From positions 2,663,369 through 2,727,368 of the forward strand of contig NZ_CP100445.1 in the NCBI RefSeq assembly GCF_024227435.1: a DNA stretch of 64,000 bases, in the 5' to 3' direction. This DNA is from Natrinema caseinilyticum (lineage in GTDB: Archaea; Halobacteriota; Halobacteria; Halobacteriales; Natrialbaceae). The notes under the pieces are model-generated. The model saw only the letters and a program-made list of their open reading frames with translations, had not been told where the DNA came from and ran no database searches. Numbering within the stretch: the stretch's first letter is position 1; every line of letters begins with the position of its first letter. The position numbers and the translations under genes were made by a program. This document shows, in pieces, positions 8,995-19,311 of this stretch.

Positions 8995-11163
8995 TTAATT
9001 AAATTCTCTGTCGAAGGCCAGTGTCACGAGTTTTCGCTCGGCCGCCCGGAGGTGATAGTGATACGTCGGCGCCGACACGTCGAGCGCGTCCGCGAGATCC
9101 TCCCCCGTGGTCTCCCGCGGCCATTCGAAGAACCCGCTGTAGTGGGCCGCCTGCAGTGCTTCGAACTGCTTGTCGGTGAGCTTCTCGGCGAGATAGGTAT
9201 CGAGCTGCCGTGCAGACCGCGTGCGCGTCGTCTCCCGTTTGGCGACCAGGTCCGTTTCTGGATACTCTTCCCTGATCGCTTCGACCAACGATCGCGTTTC
9301 GACCCGCTGTGGGACCTCGAGAACGATCCTCGACGTGCCGCTCTCGGCCGTCGCCATCCGCATCTGCACGTCGTACGTCCGCAGGACGTCGAGAAACGGC
9401 GTCGATACCACCGTCAGCTCGAACAGCGTTTCTTCGTCCCCTTCCGAAACCACCGAGAGCGTCTCGATCGTCGCCCACGACGCCTCGAGCGACGCGAGGT
9501 CTGCCGTCGCCGGTGCGCTGACGAACAGCACGATTCCCTCCTCGCCGCGGTCCACGACGCCCTCGAGCGTTATCTGCTCGGTTCCGGGAAGCTGCTTCGA
9601 GAGTCGATTGAGCAGTAGCCGCGAATCCCCGACGGCGAGTTCGAGTTCGAGCCGGCTGTCCGTGACCATCGCTCGCGTCCGCTCGACCGATCGGATCGCG
9701 TGGCCGATCGTCTCCCCGAGTTCCGCAAGCACCTCGCGCTCCCCCTCGCCCATCGAATCGGCCCCCGAGACGTGGACTACCAGCACGCCGTACCGGCGCT
9801 CGTCGGCGATCAACGGCACACCGAGCACCGTCTGATAGCCGTAGGTCAACGCTTCTTTGCGCCGCGTTTGCCACTTCTCGTCCTCGAGAACGTCCCGAAC
9901 CAGCCCGACCGTTCCCGTGTCGAGGACGTCGCCGACTAGCGAAACCTCCGGCGCACTGGATCCATCCCCGCGGATCCTGTCGATGTAGGCCGCGTCGACT
10001 CCGGCCCACGCGGTCGGCGCCGGCGGATCGTCGTCGCTCGCGGCGATCCAGGCGAAGCGATAGCGGTCCGTCCCGGCCAGGCGTTCGCACACCGTCTCCT
10101 CGATCGCGTCGCGAGTCGACGCCTGCGCGACGCCGTGATTGATCTCTCGAACGATCTCGTTCGTGTGGTTGAGGCGGGTCAACTCCTCGTTCTGTCGTGT
10201 GAGCGTCCGGTCGTGATCGCGAAGCAACTGCTCGCGTTCGGCCCGATCCAGCGCGGCTTCGGTGTTGGCCGCCAGAATGTGTAACAGTTCCGTCATCGTC
10301 TCGTCGAACCCGTCTACGTCTCCGGTTCCGGCGACCAGTACGCCGTGGGTCCCGAGCGGGACGATTAGTTCACTCCGACTCGCCGTCGTCGCCGCTTCGA
10401 CGCCATCGGCGGCTTCGCCGTCCGCTCGAGGGGCCCCTCCTCCCTCGCTGTCCTCGCGCGTCACGTCCTCGTAGTAGGCGCTTTCTCCTTCCGAAAAGAC
10501 CTCCCAGACGAGGCCCTCTCCCCGATCGAACGTCATCTCCGGATCGGCCCGATCCGGGGACTGGCGCGTCGATGCGGCATGCTCGAGCACGCCGGCCGTC
10601 GGCTCGAACGCGTAGGCCGCCGCGACCGCCACGTCGAGAATCTCGCCGGCCGTTTCGACCGCCGACCGATAGATTTCGTCTTTGGTCTCCCCTCTCATCA
10701 GGTCCCGCGTGGTCTCGTGTAGCGTAGTCAGCGTCCGCTCGTAGCGCCGCTCGCTCTCTCGAAGCTCCGTCTCCGTCCGATACTGGGAGACGGCGTTCGT
10801 GATCTGGTTCGCCAGCAGCGCGTACTGCTCCTTCCCCGACCCCTTCTGGAGATACTGCGTCACGCCGGCCGCGATCGCCTCACTGGCGATCTCTTCCGAG
10901 CCGCGTCCCGTAAACAGGATAAACGGGAAATCGGGATCGTCCGCTCGGATCGTCTCGAGTAACTCCAGGCCCGACATCTCCGGCATCTCGTAATCGCTGA
11001 CGATACAATCGACTTCCCGACGCTCGAGTTCCTCGAGCGCTTGCGCGCCGTCCGTCGCCGACACGGTGACGATCGATTCGCGCTCGCGCTCTAACATCTC
11101 ACCGGCGAGGTCGGCGAAATCGGGTTCGTTGTCGACGACGAGTACTGTTATCGGTTGTGACAT
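8995..11163 (-). CDS. Receiver-GAF-Bat-type HTH transcription regulator
   Basis: A 722-residue haloarchaeal regulator. The CheY-like receiver (residues 1-125) has the complete active site: Asp11, phosphoacceptor Asp57 in VSDYEMPEMSG, Thr85 and Lys107. A coiled linker leads to a GAF domain (about 150-300), a second coiled helix (300-345) and a second GAF (about 350-490). A Bat-type sensor segment follows (about 510-650), then the HTH_10 DNA-binding domain at the end (LTDKQFEALQAAHYSGFFEWPRE spans its first helices, about 655-715). It should be phosphorylated by a separate histidine kinase and act on genes in trans; no kinase gene is adjacent. The target is unknown. The gene is alone, with a long 5' region of 245 bases shared with the nuclease gene upstream. 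Confidence 0.92.
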   Translation of the reverse strand: MSQPITVLVVDNEPDFADLAGEMLERERESIVTVSATDGAQALEELERREVDCIVSDYEMPEMSGLELLETIRADDPDFPFILFTGRGSEEIASEAIAAGVTQYLQKGSGKEQYALLANQITNAVSQYRTETELRESERRYERTLTTLHETTRDLMRGETKDEIYRSAVETAGEILDVAVAAAYAFEPTAGVLEHAASTRQSPDRADPEMTFDRGEGLVWEVFSEGESAYYEDVTREDSEGGGAPRADGEAADGVEAATTASRSELIVPLGTHGVLVAGTGDVDGFDETMTELLHILAANTEAALDRAEREQLLRDHDRTLTRQNEELTRLNHTNEIVREINHGVAQASTRDAIEETVCERLAGTDRYRFAWIAASDDDPPAPTAWAGVDAAYIDRIRGDGSSAPEVSLVGDVLDTGTVGLVRDVLEDEKWQTRRKEALTYGYQTVLGVPLIADERRYGVLVVHVSGADSMGEGEREVLAELGETIGHAIRSVERTRAMVTDSRLELELAVGDSRLLLNRLSKQLPGTEQITLEGVVDRGEEGIVLFVSAPATADLASLEASWATIETLSVVSEGDEETLFELTVVSTPFLDVLRTYDVQMRMATAESGTSRIVLEVPQRVETRSLVEAIREEYPETDLVAKRETTRTRSARQLDTYLAEKLTDKQFEALQAAHYSGFFEWPRETTGEDLADALDVSAPTYHYHLRAAERKLVTLAFDREFN

Positions 11164-11408
11164 TGTCCGCTGAACCGGCGAGCGACTGTTCTGGCGACAT
11201 CCGCCTCCCCGATCGCCGGGTTATCTATCGAGGTAACGCGGTGATACTAATATATTAGGATTCAATATCTTCGGTTACTAATTCTTTAATCAAACGCGAT
11301 CGATCCGACGGGATGCTCGAGGACTGGACCGCTGCCTTCGGCAGCGTCTTGCCAGTCGCCACTGGGACTCGGAACGATATCCGCCGATATACTGTAACTC
11401 GAATCCGA

Positions 11409-11819
11409 TTACGGTAAGCGGACCTCGAACCGATACGTGTCGGCTCGATTGACACTCGGATGATCGATTTCGGGTTCGGTCAATCGCAGGTACGTACTTT
11501 TCTTTCCGGTATCTTCTATCGGCACCCAGTACAGTTCGTCGGTTTCCTTACATCGGACGGCGAACGCGTCGATCGAGCCGTCGTAGCTCTCCATCGTCGT
11601 CTCGCCGTCGGCAGTCGTTTTACTGGTCGTTTTGAATCGAACGACGTCGCCTTCGATCCATCCCGTTTTGCACTGTACGCGAAGCAACTCCGTTCCCGTA
11701 TCTACCACGAGATCGTACTTATCGTTATCACCGAACGGAACGGAGACGGAGTACCCGTCTGCGATAAGCGCCGCGAGAATACGTGCTTCAGTCTCGTCGC
11801 CGGTCTGTTTAGTATTCAC
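11409..11819 (-). CDS. PD-(D/E)XK nuclease-family protein
   Basis: A 136-residue small nuclease-fold protein of the group I-intron endonuclease / resolvase-like type. The active-site pattern is present: Glu9 or Glu11 in the first helix, Asp36 in KYDLVV, and Gln49-x-Lys51 in VQCKTG, where Gln replaces the more common Glu, as in several members of this family. The C-terminal half has the typical WVPIEDTGKKSTYLRL ending of a folded beta sheet. Its place beside two tRNA-Asp genes and a stray tRNA fragment suggests a mobile-element origin, but no integrase is present. The start at 11819 is the only Met before the conserved helix. Biological role unknown; it could be a stand-alone repair or restriction-like nuclease. 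Confidence 0.78.
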   Translation of the reverse strand: MNTKQTGDETEARILAALIADGYSVSVPFGDNDKYDLVVDTGTELLRVQCKTGWIEGDVVRFKTTSKTTADGETTMESYDGSIDAFAVRCKETDELYWVPIEDTGKKSTYLRLTEPEIDHPSVNRADTYRFEVRLP

Positions 11820-11895
11820 TCTTCTTCTAATTGAAATCTATCTGGCCGGAACATAATTTCGTACGGTTTCTCTCCAAATCGTGGATCCGCTCACG

Positions 11896-12050
11896 GGTGG
11901 CGAGCACCCGGATGCGGAGCTCGCTGAGGTCGATCGCGAACGGATACGACTCACGGTGTTGTTCGCCGTAAAATACGCCCGAGGCGGGATTTGAACCCGC
12001 GTCACGACCGTGACAGGGTCGTATGATGGGCCACTACACCACCCGGGCTT
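11896..12050. repeat. Duplicated tRNA-Asp locus, copy 1
   Basis: About 155 bases containing tRNA-Asp plus its 3' flank match 12259-12412 closely, with the tRNA and the 45 bases next to it nearly identical (single change in ggatacgac/ggatgcgac). The 5' flanks differ. This is a local duplication about 362 bases apart. Confidence 0.8.
11976..12048 (-). tRNA. tRNA-Asp (GTC), copy 1
   Basis: A 73-base tRNA on the minus strand. The acceptor stem GCCCGGG pairs with the 3' end CCTCGGGC, the anticodon stem CGACC/GGTCG encloses loop CTGTCAC with anticodon GTC, and the T arm reads GCGGGTTCAAATCCCGC. No CCA is encoded. A TATA-like gtattaaggg (complement) lies at 12075-12084, about 30 bases before the 5' end. 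Confidence 0.95.
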
Positions 12051-12074
12051 GCAACTCTCCGTTTCCGGGTCGGA

Positions 12075-12084
12075 GTATTAAGGG
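12075..12084 (-). promoter_or_regulatory. TATA-like element of tRNA-Asp copy 1
   Basis: On the minus strand this reads cccttaatac, about 30 bases upstream of the tRNA 5' end. The same element precedes tRNA-Asp copy 2 at the same distance although the surrounding sequence differs, which supports a real promoter. Confidence 0.6.
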
Positions 12085-12229
12085 TTTTGTTCCCTCCTCG
12101 TTTCGGTGGCCACCAACAGAGTCGGTACTTCGCGATAACCGTTCGTCTCGGCCGGTGACCGGTTACCGTTTTGCTGACGTCGGGGCTCGTTCGTCACTGT
12201 TCACTCACAATTTAGCGTCAGCAGAAAGG

Positions 12230-12249
12230 GCTCGAGGCGGGATTTGAAC
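12230..12249 (-). pseudogene. Truncated tRNA-Asp 3' fragment
   Basis: The minus strand reads gttcaaatcccgcctcgagc, matching the T loop and 3' acceptor end of the tRNA-Asp genes at 19 of 20 bases, with no 5' part. It lies between the two full genes. Such fragments are the usual footprint of integration into, or unequal exchange at, a tRNA 3' end. Confidence 0.7.
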
Positions 12250-12258
12250 TACCTGACC

Positions 12259-12412
12259 GGTGGCGGGCATCGGATGCGGTGCTCGCTGAGATCGATCGCG
12301 AACGGATGCGACTCACGGTGTTGTTCGCCGTAAAATACGCCCGAGGCGGGATTTGAACCCGCGTCACGACCGTGACAGGGTCGTATGATGGGCCACTACA
12401 CCACCCGGGCTT
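12259..12412. repeat. Duplicated tRNA-Asp locus, copy 2
   Basis: Partner of 11896-12050. The 3' flank outside the tRNA has diverged moderately at its far end (gcgagcacccgg versus gcgggcatcgg) but is nearly identical close to the tRNA. Confidence 0.8.
12338..12410 (-). tRNA. tRNA-Asp (GTC), copy 2
   Basis: Identical over all 73 bases to the copy at 11976-12048, including anticodon GTC. Its own TATA-like element sits at 12438-12447, so both copies are probably transcribed separately. Confidence 0.95.
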
Positions 12413-12437
12413 CCGACTCATCGTTACCCGGTGGTGG

Positions 12438-12447
12438 TATTAAGGCT
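12438..12447 (-). promoter_or_regulatory. TATA-like element of tRNA-Asp copy 2
   Basis: On the minus strand this reads gccttaatac, about 30 bases before the tRNA 5' end, matching the element of copy 1. Confidence 0.6.
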
Positions 12448-12644
12448 TTTCAATCGGGTCCCGTGTGGTACGTCCAATCGCGCCACGGCCCCGCCTCGAG
12501 AGCGCCACGTCCCGGGCTCATCGTGTTACTCTCTCGCACGACCCACAAGGAATATAACCGAGAACCGGATACTCACGAGTGTGATCGTCCGCCCCGGTCA
12601 GGTCCGCCCCGGCCGGATAGCTCCGCTTGTGCGTCGACTTAGTA

Positions 12645-12656
12645 ACCGTTAAATGC
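12645..12656 (+). promoter_or_regulatory. Candidate promoter of the RNA polymerase operon
   Basis: An A/T-rich box, accgttaaatgc, lies about 85 bases before rpoH in a G/C-rich context. It predicts a transcription start near 12680 and a leader of roughly 55 bases, which is unusual in this mostly leaderless window. The rest of the 325-base gap 12411-12735 holds only the tRNA promoter and nothing else I recognise. Confidence 0.45.
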
Positions 12657-12735
12657 CTCCCGCCGCTATCTGCCTGTAGTATCTCGTGACAGCCGCTTCT
12701 CTCCCGATAGCCAACACGCACACCCACACCAATCC

Positions 12736-12963
12736 ATGGTAGACGTAAGCCAACACGACCTGGTTCCCGAGCACACCGTTCTCGAGGAGGACGTCCTCGA
12801 GGACGTGCTCGAGGAATACGATATCGACCGTACAGACTTACCGAAGATCAAACGAAACGACCCAGCCTTGCCGGACGACGCAGAGATCGGCGACGTCATC
12901 AAAATCGTCCGGGACTCGCGAACGACCGAACAGGCGATCGTGTATCGACTCGTGGTGGAATAA
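12736..12963 (+). CDS. rpoH: DNA-directed RNA polymerase subunit H
   Basis: A 75-residue archaeal RNAP subunit, equivalent to the C-terminal domain of eukaryotic Rpb5, that forms part of the polymerase jaw. Family motifs are [14 protein letters not shown] at the start, [12 protein letters not shown] in the middle and the terminal [10 protein letters not shown] block followed by YRLVVE. It is the first gene of the polymerase cluster, and its stop codon directly abuts the rpoB'' start. Confidence 0.96.
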   Translation: MVDVSQHDLVPEHTVLEEDVLEDVLEEYDIDRTDLPKIKRNDPALPDDAEIGDVIKIVRDSRTTEQAIVYRLVVE

Positions 12964-14544
12964 ATGGCAATGGAACTCAACCGCGACGAACGTCGTGAGA
13001 TTTCGCGCGAATACTTCTCGAAGGAACGGATCGCAGAACACCACTACCGCTCGTTCAACGCGTTCCTCACTCGGGGGATGCAGGAGGTCGTCGACGAAAA
13101 GGCGACGATCGACACGGACATCGGCGACAAGGAAGGCGAAGAGCCCGTCCACGTCGAACTGGGCGACGTCCGCGTCGTCACCCCGCGGGTTCGAGAGGCA
13201 GACGGCTCGGAAGAACTGCTCTATCCGCAGGAAGCCCGCCTTCGAAACATCACCTATTCGGCGCCGGTGTTCATGGAGATGTCGATCGTCAAGGGCGAAG
13301 AGGGCGACCAGCGGGTCGTCGATTCTACCGAGACGAAGATCGGTCGAATGCCCATCATGGTCGGCTCAGAGAAGTGCAACATCGCCGGCTTCTCCGACGA
13401 GGAGCTGATCGAAATCGGTGAGGACCCCGCCGATCCCGGCGGCTATTTCATCGTCAACGGCTCCGAGCGGGTGTTGATGACCAGCGAAGACCTCGCACCG
13501 AACAAGATCCTCGCCGAGTACGACACCAAGTACGGCGACGAGATCCAGGTCGCGAAGACCTTCTCGCAACGACGGGGCTACCGCGCGCTGGTGCTGTGTG
13601 AGCGAACTCGAGACGGCCTGCTCGAGGTCTCGTTCCCTTCGGTATCGGGCTCGATCAACTTCGTGACGCTGGTTCGAGCACTCGGCCTCGAGAGCGACGA
13701 AGAGATCGTCCACAAGGTCTCGAACGACCCCGAAGTCGTCAAATACATGCTCGAGAACCTGGAGGAAGCGGAGGTTCAGACCGAAGAGCAAGCCATCGAG
13801 GCGCTTGGCAAGCGCGTCGCCTCCGGCCAGGGGAAGAACTACCAGCTCAAGCGGGCCAACTACGTCATCGACCGGTACCTTCTCCCGCACCTCCACGAGG
13901 ACGGCGTCGAGGAGGAGGACGTCCGGATCAACAAGGCCCACTACCTCTGTCGGATGGCGGAGGCCTGCTTCGAACTCGCGCTCGGCCGCCGCGAATCCGA
14001 CGACAAGGACCACTACGCGAACAAGCGCCTGAAGGTCAGCGGCGATCTGATGAAAGACCTGTTCCGGACCGCGCTGAACAAGCTCGCACGGGACGTCAAG
14101 TACCAGCTCGAGCGAGCGAACATGCGCAATCGGCAGCTCTCGGTGAACACGGTCGTCCGCTCGGACGTCCTCACCGAGCGGCTCGAGCATCCGATCGCGA
14201 CGGGTAACTGGGTCGGGGGTCGCTCCGGGGTCTCCCAGCTGGTCGACCGGACCGACTTCATGGGGGTACTCAGCCACTTGCGCCGCCTTCGCAGTCCGCT
14301 GTCACGCTCGCAGCCGCACTTCGAAGCGCGGGACTTACACGCGACCCAGTGGGGACGTATCGGCCCCTCCGAGACCCCGGAGGGACCGAACTGTGGCCTG
14401 GTGAAGAACTTCGCGCAGTCGATGGAGCTCTCCCAGAACGTCGAGGACGAACAGGAACTCAAACGCGAACTGGCATCGATGGGTGTCGAGGGCATTCCCG
14501 GCCTCGAGGGAATCGAACGGACGACAGCGTCAGGGGACGACTAA
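12964..14544 (+). CDS. rpoB2: DNA-directed RNA polymerase subunit B''
   Basis: A 526-residue protein covering the N-terminal half of the second-largest RNAP subunit, which in haloarchaea is split in two. Recognisable blocks are YFSKERIAEHHYRSFNAF near the start, the GYFIVNGSERVLM block, and the C-terminal GRIGPSETPEGPNCGLVKN, one of the best conserved segments of the beta subunit, near residue 470. Together with B' it forms one wall of the catalytic cleft. The C-terminus is a short acidic tail. The gap to rpoB' is 6 bases. Confidence 0.97.
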   Translation: MAMELNRDERREISREYFSKERIAEHHYRSFNAFLTRGMQEVVDEKATIDTDIGDKEGEEPVHVELGDVRVVTPRVREADGSEELLYPQEARLRNITYSAPVFMEMSIVKGEEGDQRVVDSTETKIGRMPIMVGSEKCNIAGFSDEELIEIGEDPADPGGYFIVNGSERVLMTSEDLAPNKILAEYDTKYGDEIQVAKTFSQRRGYRALVLCERTRDGLLEVSFPSVSGSINFVTLVRALGLESDEEIVHKVSNDPEVVKYMLENLEEAEVQTEEQAIEALGKRVASGQGKNYQLKRANYVIDRYLLPHLHEDGVEEEDVRINKAHYLCRMAEACFELALGRRESDDKDHYANKRLKVSGDLMKDLFRTALNKLARDVKYQLERANMRNRQLSVNTVVRSDVLTERLEHPIATGNWVGGRSGVSQLVDRTDFMGVLSHLRRLRSPLSRSQPHFEARDLHATQWGRIGPSETPEGPNCGLVKNFAQSMELSQNVEDEQELKRELASMGVEGIPGLEGIERTTASGDD

Positions 14545-14550
14545 TCAATC

Positions 14551-16380
14551 ATGAGCAGCCAACAACGAGAGGCGAAAGTCTACGTCAACGGGTCGCTGGT
14601 GGGGACCCATCCCGATCCGCACGAACTCGCAGAACAGATCCGCGAAGCGCGTCGCATCGGCGACGTCAGCGAGATGGTCAACGTTTCGGTGAAAGACCGC
14701 ACCCGCGAAGTGATCGTCAACGCGGACGCGGGTCGGGCCCGGCGACCGCTACTGGTCGTCGAAGACGGCGAACCTCGTATCTCCGAACAGGAGATCGATG
14801 CGCTTCACGACGGTGACCTCGAGTTCGAGGACCTCGTCGATCACGGCTACATCGAGTTCATCGACGCGGAAGAGGAAGAAGACATTCTGGTCGCCGTCGA
14901 CGAGGACGACCTGACGGAAAAGCACACGCACCTCGAGATCGATCCGTCGCTGATCTTCTCGATCGGTGCGGGGATGATTCCGTATCCCGAACACAACGCC
15001 TCGCCCCGCATTACGATGGGGGCGGGGATGATCAAGCAGTCGCTCGGACTGCCGAGTGCGAACTACCGGATTCGGCCGGACACGCGCCAGCACCTGCTTC
15101 ACTACCCGCAGCTCTCGATGGTGAAAACCCAGACGACCGAGCAGATCGGCTACGACGAGCGGCCGGCGGCACAGAACTTCGTCGTCGCCGTGATGAGCTA
15201 CGAGGGGTTCAACATCGAGGACGCGCTGGTCATGAACAAAGCCAGCGTCGAGCGCGCGCTCGCGAGATCGCACTTCTTCCGGACGTACGAGGGTGAAGAA
15301 CGTCGGTACCCGGGCGGTCAGGAGGACCGATTCGAGATCCCGAGCCAGGACGTTCGCGGCGCTCGCGGGGAGGAAGCGTACAATCACCTCGACGAGGACG
15401 GCCTCGTCAATCCCGAGACGAACGTCGACGAGAACTCCGTCCTGCTCGGCAAGACGAGTCCGCCGCGATTCCTCGAGGAACCGGACGACATGGGCGGTCT
15501 CTCGCCCCAGAAGCGCCGCGAAACGTCGGTCACCATGCGCTCGGGCGAGTCGGGGATCGTCGACACGGTCACCCTCATGGAGGGGGAAGACGGCTCGAAG
15601 CTCTCGAAGGTCTCCGTGCGCGACGAACGCATCCCCGAACTCGGGGACAAGTTCGCCAGTCGCCACGGCCAGAAGGGGGTCGTCGGCCACCTCGCACCGC
15701 AAGAGGACATGCCCTTCACCGAGGAGGGCGTCGTTCCCGACCTCGTCGTGAACCCCCACGCGCTGCCGTCGCGGATGACCGTCGGACACATCCTCGAGAT
15801 GATCGGCGGCAAACTCGGCGCGATGGAGGGGCGACGCGTCGACGGGACGCCGTTCCTGGGTGAAGACAAGGACGAACTCCGCGGTGGACTCGAGGACGCC
15901 GGGTTCAATTCGGCGGGCAAGGAGACCATGTACTCCGGGGTCACCGGAGAGAAGATCGAGGCCGACATCTTCGTCGGCGTCATTTTCTACCAGAAACTCT
16001 ACCACATGGTTTCGAACAAACTGCACGCCCGCTCGCGCGGACCCGTGCAGGTGCTCACCCGGCAGCCGACCGAGGGGCGCGCCCGCGAGGGTGGCCTCCG
16101 TATCGGCGAGATGGAACGCGACGTGTTCATCGGCCACGGGGCGGCCATGACGCTGAAAGAACGGCTCTTGGACGAGTCCGACCGCGAGTTCATTCACGTC
16201 TGTGCGAACTGCGGGATGAGCGCGGTCGAAAACGTCGAACAACGGCGCGTCTACTGTCCGAACTGCGACGAGGAGACCGATATCCACGAGATCGAGATGA
16301 GCTACGCCTTCAAGCTCCTGCTAGACGAGATGAAGGCGCTGGGTATCGCGCCGCGACTCGAACTGGAGGACGCCGTCTAA
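14551..16380 (+). CDS. rpoB1: DNA-directed RNA polymerase subunit B'
   Basis: A 609-residue protein forming the C-terminal half of the split B subunit. It contains the hybrid-binding and catalytic-side blocks: [30 protein letters not shown], and [14 protein letters not shown], followed by [20 protein letters not shown]. Near the end a zinc ribbon is visible (CANCGM at about 549, CPNCDEE at about 567). It is translated right behind rpoB'', and rpoA' starts 3 bases after its stop, so the cluster is a tight operon. Confidence 0.97.
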   Translation: MSSQQREAKVYVNGSLVGTHPDPHELAEQIREARRIGDVSEMVNVSVKDRTREVIVNADAGRARRPLLVVEDGEPRISEQEIDALHDGDLEFEDLVDHGYIEFIDAEEEEDILVAVDEDDLTEKHTHLEIDPSLIFSIGAGMIPYPEHNASPRITMGAGMIKQSLGLPSANYRIRPDTRQHLLHYPQLSMVKTQTTEQIGYDERPAAQNFVVAVMSYEGFNIEDALVMNKASVERALARSHFFRTYEGEERRYPGGQEDRFEIPSQDVRGARGEEAYNHLDEDGLVNPETNVDENSVLLGKTSPPRFLEEPDDMGGLSPQKRRETSVTMRSGESGIVDTVTLMEGEDGSKLSKVSVRDERIPELGDKFASRHGQKGVVGHLAPQEDMPFTEEGVVPDLVVNPHALPSRMTVGHILEMIGGKLGAMEGRRVDGTPFLGEDKDELRGGLEDAGFNSAGKETMYSGVTGEKIEADIFVGVIFYQKLYHMVSNKLHARSRGPVQVLTRQPTEGRAREGGLRIGEMERDVFIGHGAAMTLKERLLDESDREFIHVCANCGMSAVENVEQRRVYCPNCDEETDIHEIEMSYAFKLLLDEMKALGIAPRLELEDAV

Positions 16381-16383
16381 ATC

Positions 16384-19311
16384 ATGCAAAACAGTACACC
16401 AAAAGACATCGGAGCGATCTCCTTCGGGCTCATGGAGCCCGAGGAGTATCGGGAGATGAGCGCGACGAAGATCATCACCGCCGACACCTACGACGACGAC
16501 GGCTTCCCCATCGACATGGGGCTCATGGACCCGCGCCTGGGCGTCATCGACCCCGGCCTCGAGTGCAAGACCTGCGGGAAACATTCGGGTTCGTGTAACG
16601 GTCACTTCGGCCACATCGAACTCGCGGCGCCGGTCATCCACGTCGGCTTTACGAAACTCATCCGACGGCTCCTGCGAGGCACCTGTCGGGAGTGTTCGAA
16701 GCTCCTGCTGACGGAGGACGAACGGGACGAATTCCGCGGTCAACTCGAGGAGTCCCGGAAACTGAGTCGGGACTTGAACGACGTGACCAAGGCCGCGATT
16801 CGACAGGCGCGCAAGAAGGATCGGTGTCCGTTCTGCGGCGAAATTCAGTACGACATCGACCACGAGAAGCCGACGACCTACTACGAGGTCCAACAGGTCC
16901 TCACGAGCGAGTACTCCCAGCGCATCGCGGGCGCGATGCAGGGCGACGAGGAGGCGGGCATCGATCGCACGACGCCCGACGAACTCGCCGAGAAGACCGA
17001 CATCGAGCTGACCCGGATCAACGAGATTCTCTCCGGTTCGTTCCGGCCCCGGGAGAGTCAGCGCAAGGCCATCGAGAAGGCCCTGGACATCGATCTCACC
17101 GAGGAGGATACGAACAAACTGATGCCCTCGGACATCAGGGACTGGTTCGAGAACATCCCGGACGAGGACATCGAGGTGCTGGGGATCAACCCCGAGCGCT
17201 CTCGGCCCGAGTGGATGATCCTCACCGTCCTGCCGGTGCCGCCGGTCACCGCTCGACCGTCGATCACGCTGGACAACGGCCAGCGATCTGAGGACGACCT
17301 CACGCACAAGCTGGTCGACATCATCCGGATCAACCAGCGGTTCATGGAGAATCGCGAGGCGGGCGCACCCCAGCTGATCATCGAGGACCTCTGGGAACTG
17401 CTCCAGTACCACGTGACGACGTTCATGGACAACGAGATTTCGGGGACGCCGCCGGCGCGACACCGCTCCGGCCGGCCGCTCAAGACCCTCTCCCAGCGGC
17501 TCAAGGGGAAGGAAGGTCGCTTCCGCGGGTCGCTGTCGGGCAAGCGCGTCAACTTCTCCGCCCGGACGGTCATCTCGCCGGACCCGACCCTCTCGCTGAA
17601 CGAAGTCGGCGTTCCGGACCGCGTCGCAAAGGAGATGACGCAGACGATGAATGTGACGGAACGAAACCTGGCGGACGCCCGCCGGTTCGTCTCGAACGGC
17701 CCCGAGGGACACCCCGGTGCGAACTACGTCCGCCGGCCCGACGGCAGACGGCTGAAGGTGACCGAAAAGAACTGCGAGCAACTCGCCGAAAAGGTCGAAG
17801 CCGGCTGGGAAGTCAACCGTCACCTCATCGACGGCGACATCGTCATCTTCAACCGCCAGCCGTCGCTGCACCGGATGTCGATCATGGCCCACGAGGTCGT
17901 GGTCATGCCGTACAAGACGTTCCGCCTGAACACCGTCGTCTGTCCGCCGTACAACGCGGACTTCGACGGCGACGAGATGAACATGCACGCGCTGCAAAAC
18001 GAGGAGGCTCGCGCCGAAGCGCGCGTCCTCATGCGCGTCCAGGAACAAATTCTGAGCCCGCGCTTCGGCGAGAACATCATCGGCGCCATTCAGGACCACA
18101 TCTCCGGGATGTACCTGCTGACCAACGACAACCCACGGTTCAACGAGACACAGGCGCTGGATCTCCTCCGGGCGACCCGGATCGACGAACTGCCCGACCC
18201 CAGCGGGATCGACGACGAGGGCGAGCCGTTCTGGACCGGGTACGACGTGTTCTCCGAACTCCTGCCCGACGACCTCAATCTCGAGTTCACCGGCACCGTC
18301 GGCGATCAGGTGGTCATCGAGGACGGGCAGTTGATCGAGGGAACCATCGCCGAGGACGAAGTCGGCGAGTTCGGCGGCGAGATCGTCGACACGATCACGA
18401 AGATCTACGGCAACACGCGTGCGCGGATCTTCATCAACGAGGTGTCGACGCTGGCGATGCGGGCGATCATGCACTTCGGGTTCTCGATCGGCATCGACGA
18501 CGAGACGATCCCCGAGGAGGCACAGGCCCGAATCGACGAGACGATCGACGACGCCAACGACCGGGTCGAGGAACTGATCGAAGCCTACGAACGCGGCGAA
18601 CTCGAGAGTCTCCCGGGTCGGACGATCGACGAGACGCTCGAGATGAAGATCATGCAGACGCTCTCGCGTGCGCGTGACAACGCGGGGAACATCGCCGACG
18701 AACACTTCTCGGACGAGAACCCCGCCGTCGTCATGGCCAACTCGGGCGCCCGCGGATCGATGCTCAACCTGACCCAGATGGCCGGTGCCGTCGGCCAACA
18801 GGCGGTTCGGGGCGAGCGAATCAATCGCGGATACGAAGATCGAACCCTCTCGCACTACGAGCCGGACGACCTCTCGGCCGAGGCACACGGCTTCGTCGAG
18901 AACTCCTATACGAGCGGCCTGACGCCGCGGGAATTCTTCTTCCACGCGATGGGCGGCCGCGAGGGGCTGGTCGACACTGCCGTTCGAACGTCGAAGTCCG
19001 GCTACCTGCAGCGCCGGCTGATCAACGCCCTCTCCGAACTCGAGACCCAGTACGACGGCACCGTCCGCGACACCTCGGACACGATCGTCCAGTTCGAATT
19101 CGGTGAGGACGGCACCTCGCCGGTCAAGGTCTCCTCCGGCGACGAGAACAACATCGACGTCGCACAGATCGCGGATCGGGTTCTCGACACCGAGTTCGAG
19201 TCCGAGGCGGAAAAACAGGAGTTCCTCGGCTCGAGACCGCGGCCGACGAACCTCTCGGAACACGCCGACGATCGCCTCGCCGAGGGAACGGAGGTGACCT
19301 CCGATGACTGA
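16384..19311 (+). CDS. rpoA1: DNA-directed RNA polymerase subunit A'
   Basis: A 975-residue protein, the N-terminal two thirds of the largest RNAP subunit. N-terminal zinc-binding cysteines appear at about residues 62-75 ([17 protein letters not shown]) and again at CREC and CPFCGE. The catalytic motif [12 protein letters not shown], which carries the three Mg-binding aspartates, lies near residue 525. The bridge-helix region ([22 protein letters not shown]) is close to residue 850. No intein is present. The gene overlaps rpoA'' by 8 bases. Confidence 0.97.
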   Translation: MQNSTPKDIGAISFGLMEPEEYREMSATKIITADTYDDDGFPIDMGLMDPRLGVIDPGLECKTCGKHSGSCNGHFGHIELAAPVIHVGFTKLIRRLLRGTCRECSKLLLTEDERDEFRGQLEESRKLSRDLNDVTKAAIRQARKKDRCPFCGEIQYDIDHEKPTTYYEVQQVLTSEYSQRIAGAMQGDEEAGIDRTTPDELAEKTDIELTRINEILSGSFRPRESQRKAIEKALDIDLTEEDTNKLMPSDIRDWFENIPDEDIEVLGINPERSRPEWMILTVLPVPPVTARPSITLDNGQRSEDDLTHKLVDIIRINQRFMENREAGAPQLIIEDLWELLQYHVTTFMDNEISGTPPARHRSGRPLKTLSQRLKGKEGRFRGSLSGKRVNFSARTVISPDPTLSLNEVGVPDRVAKEMTQTMNVTERNLADARRFVSNGPEGHPGANYVRRPDGRRLKVTEKNCEQLAEKVEAGWEVNRHLIDGDIVIFNRQPSLHRMSIMAHEVVVMPYKTFRLNTVVCPPYNADFDGDEMNMHALQNEEARAEARVLMRVQEQILSPRFGENIIGAIQDHISGMYLLTNDNPRFNETQALDLLRATRIDELPDPSGIDDEGEPFWTGYDVFSELLPDDLNLEFTGTVGDQVVIEDGQLIEGTIAEDEVGEFGGEIVDTITKIYGNTRARIFINEVSTLAMRAIMHFGFSIGIDDETIPEEAQARIDETIDDANDRVEELIEAYERGELESLPGRTIDETLEMKIMQTLSRARDNAGNIADEHFSDENPAVVMANSGARGSMLNLTQMAGAVGQQAVRGERINRGYEDRTLSHYEPDDLSAEAHGFVENSYTSGLTPREFFFHAMGGREGLVDTAVRTSKSGYLQRRLINALSELETQYDGTVRDTSDTIVQFEFGEDGTSPVKVSSGDENNIDVAQIADRVLDTEFESEAEKQEFLGSRPRPTNLSEHADDRLAEGTEVTSDD

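Noticed and set aside
16321-19263. 980-residue antisense ORF across rpoA'
   Set aside because: It is the mirror reading frame of a highly acidic, high-G+C gene; composition is Val/Asp/Leu-rich shadow without domains.
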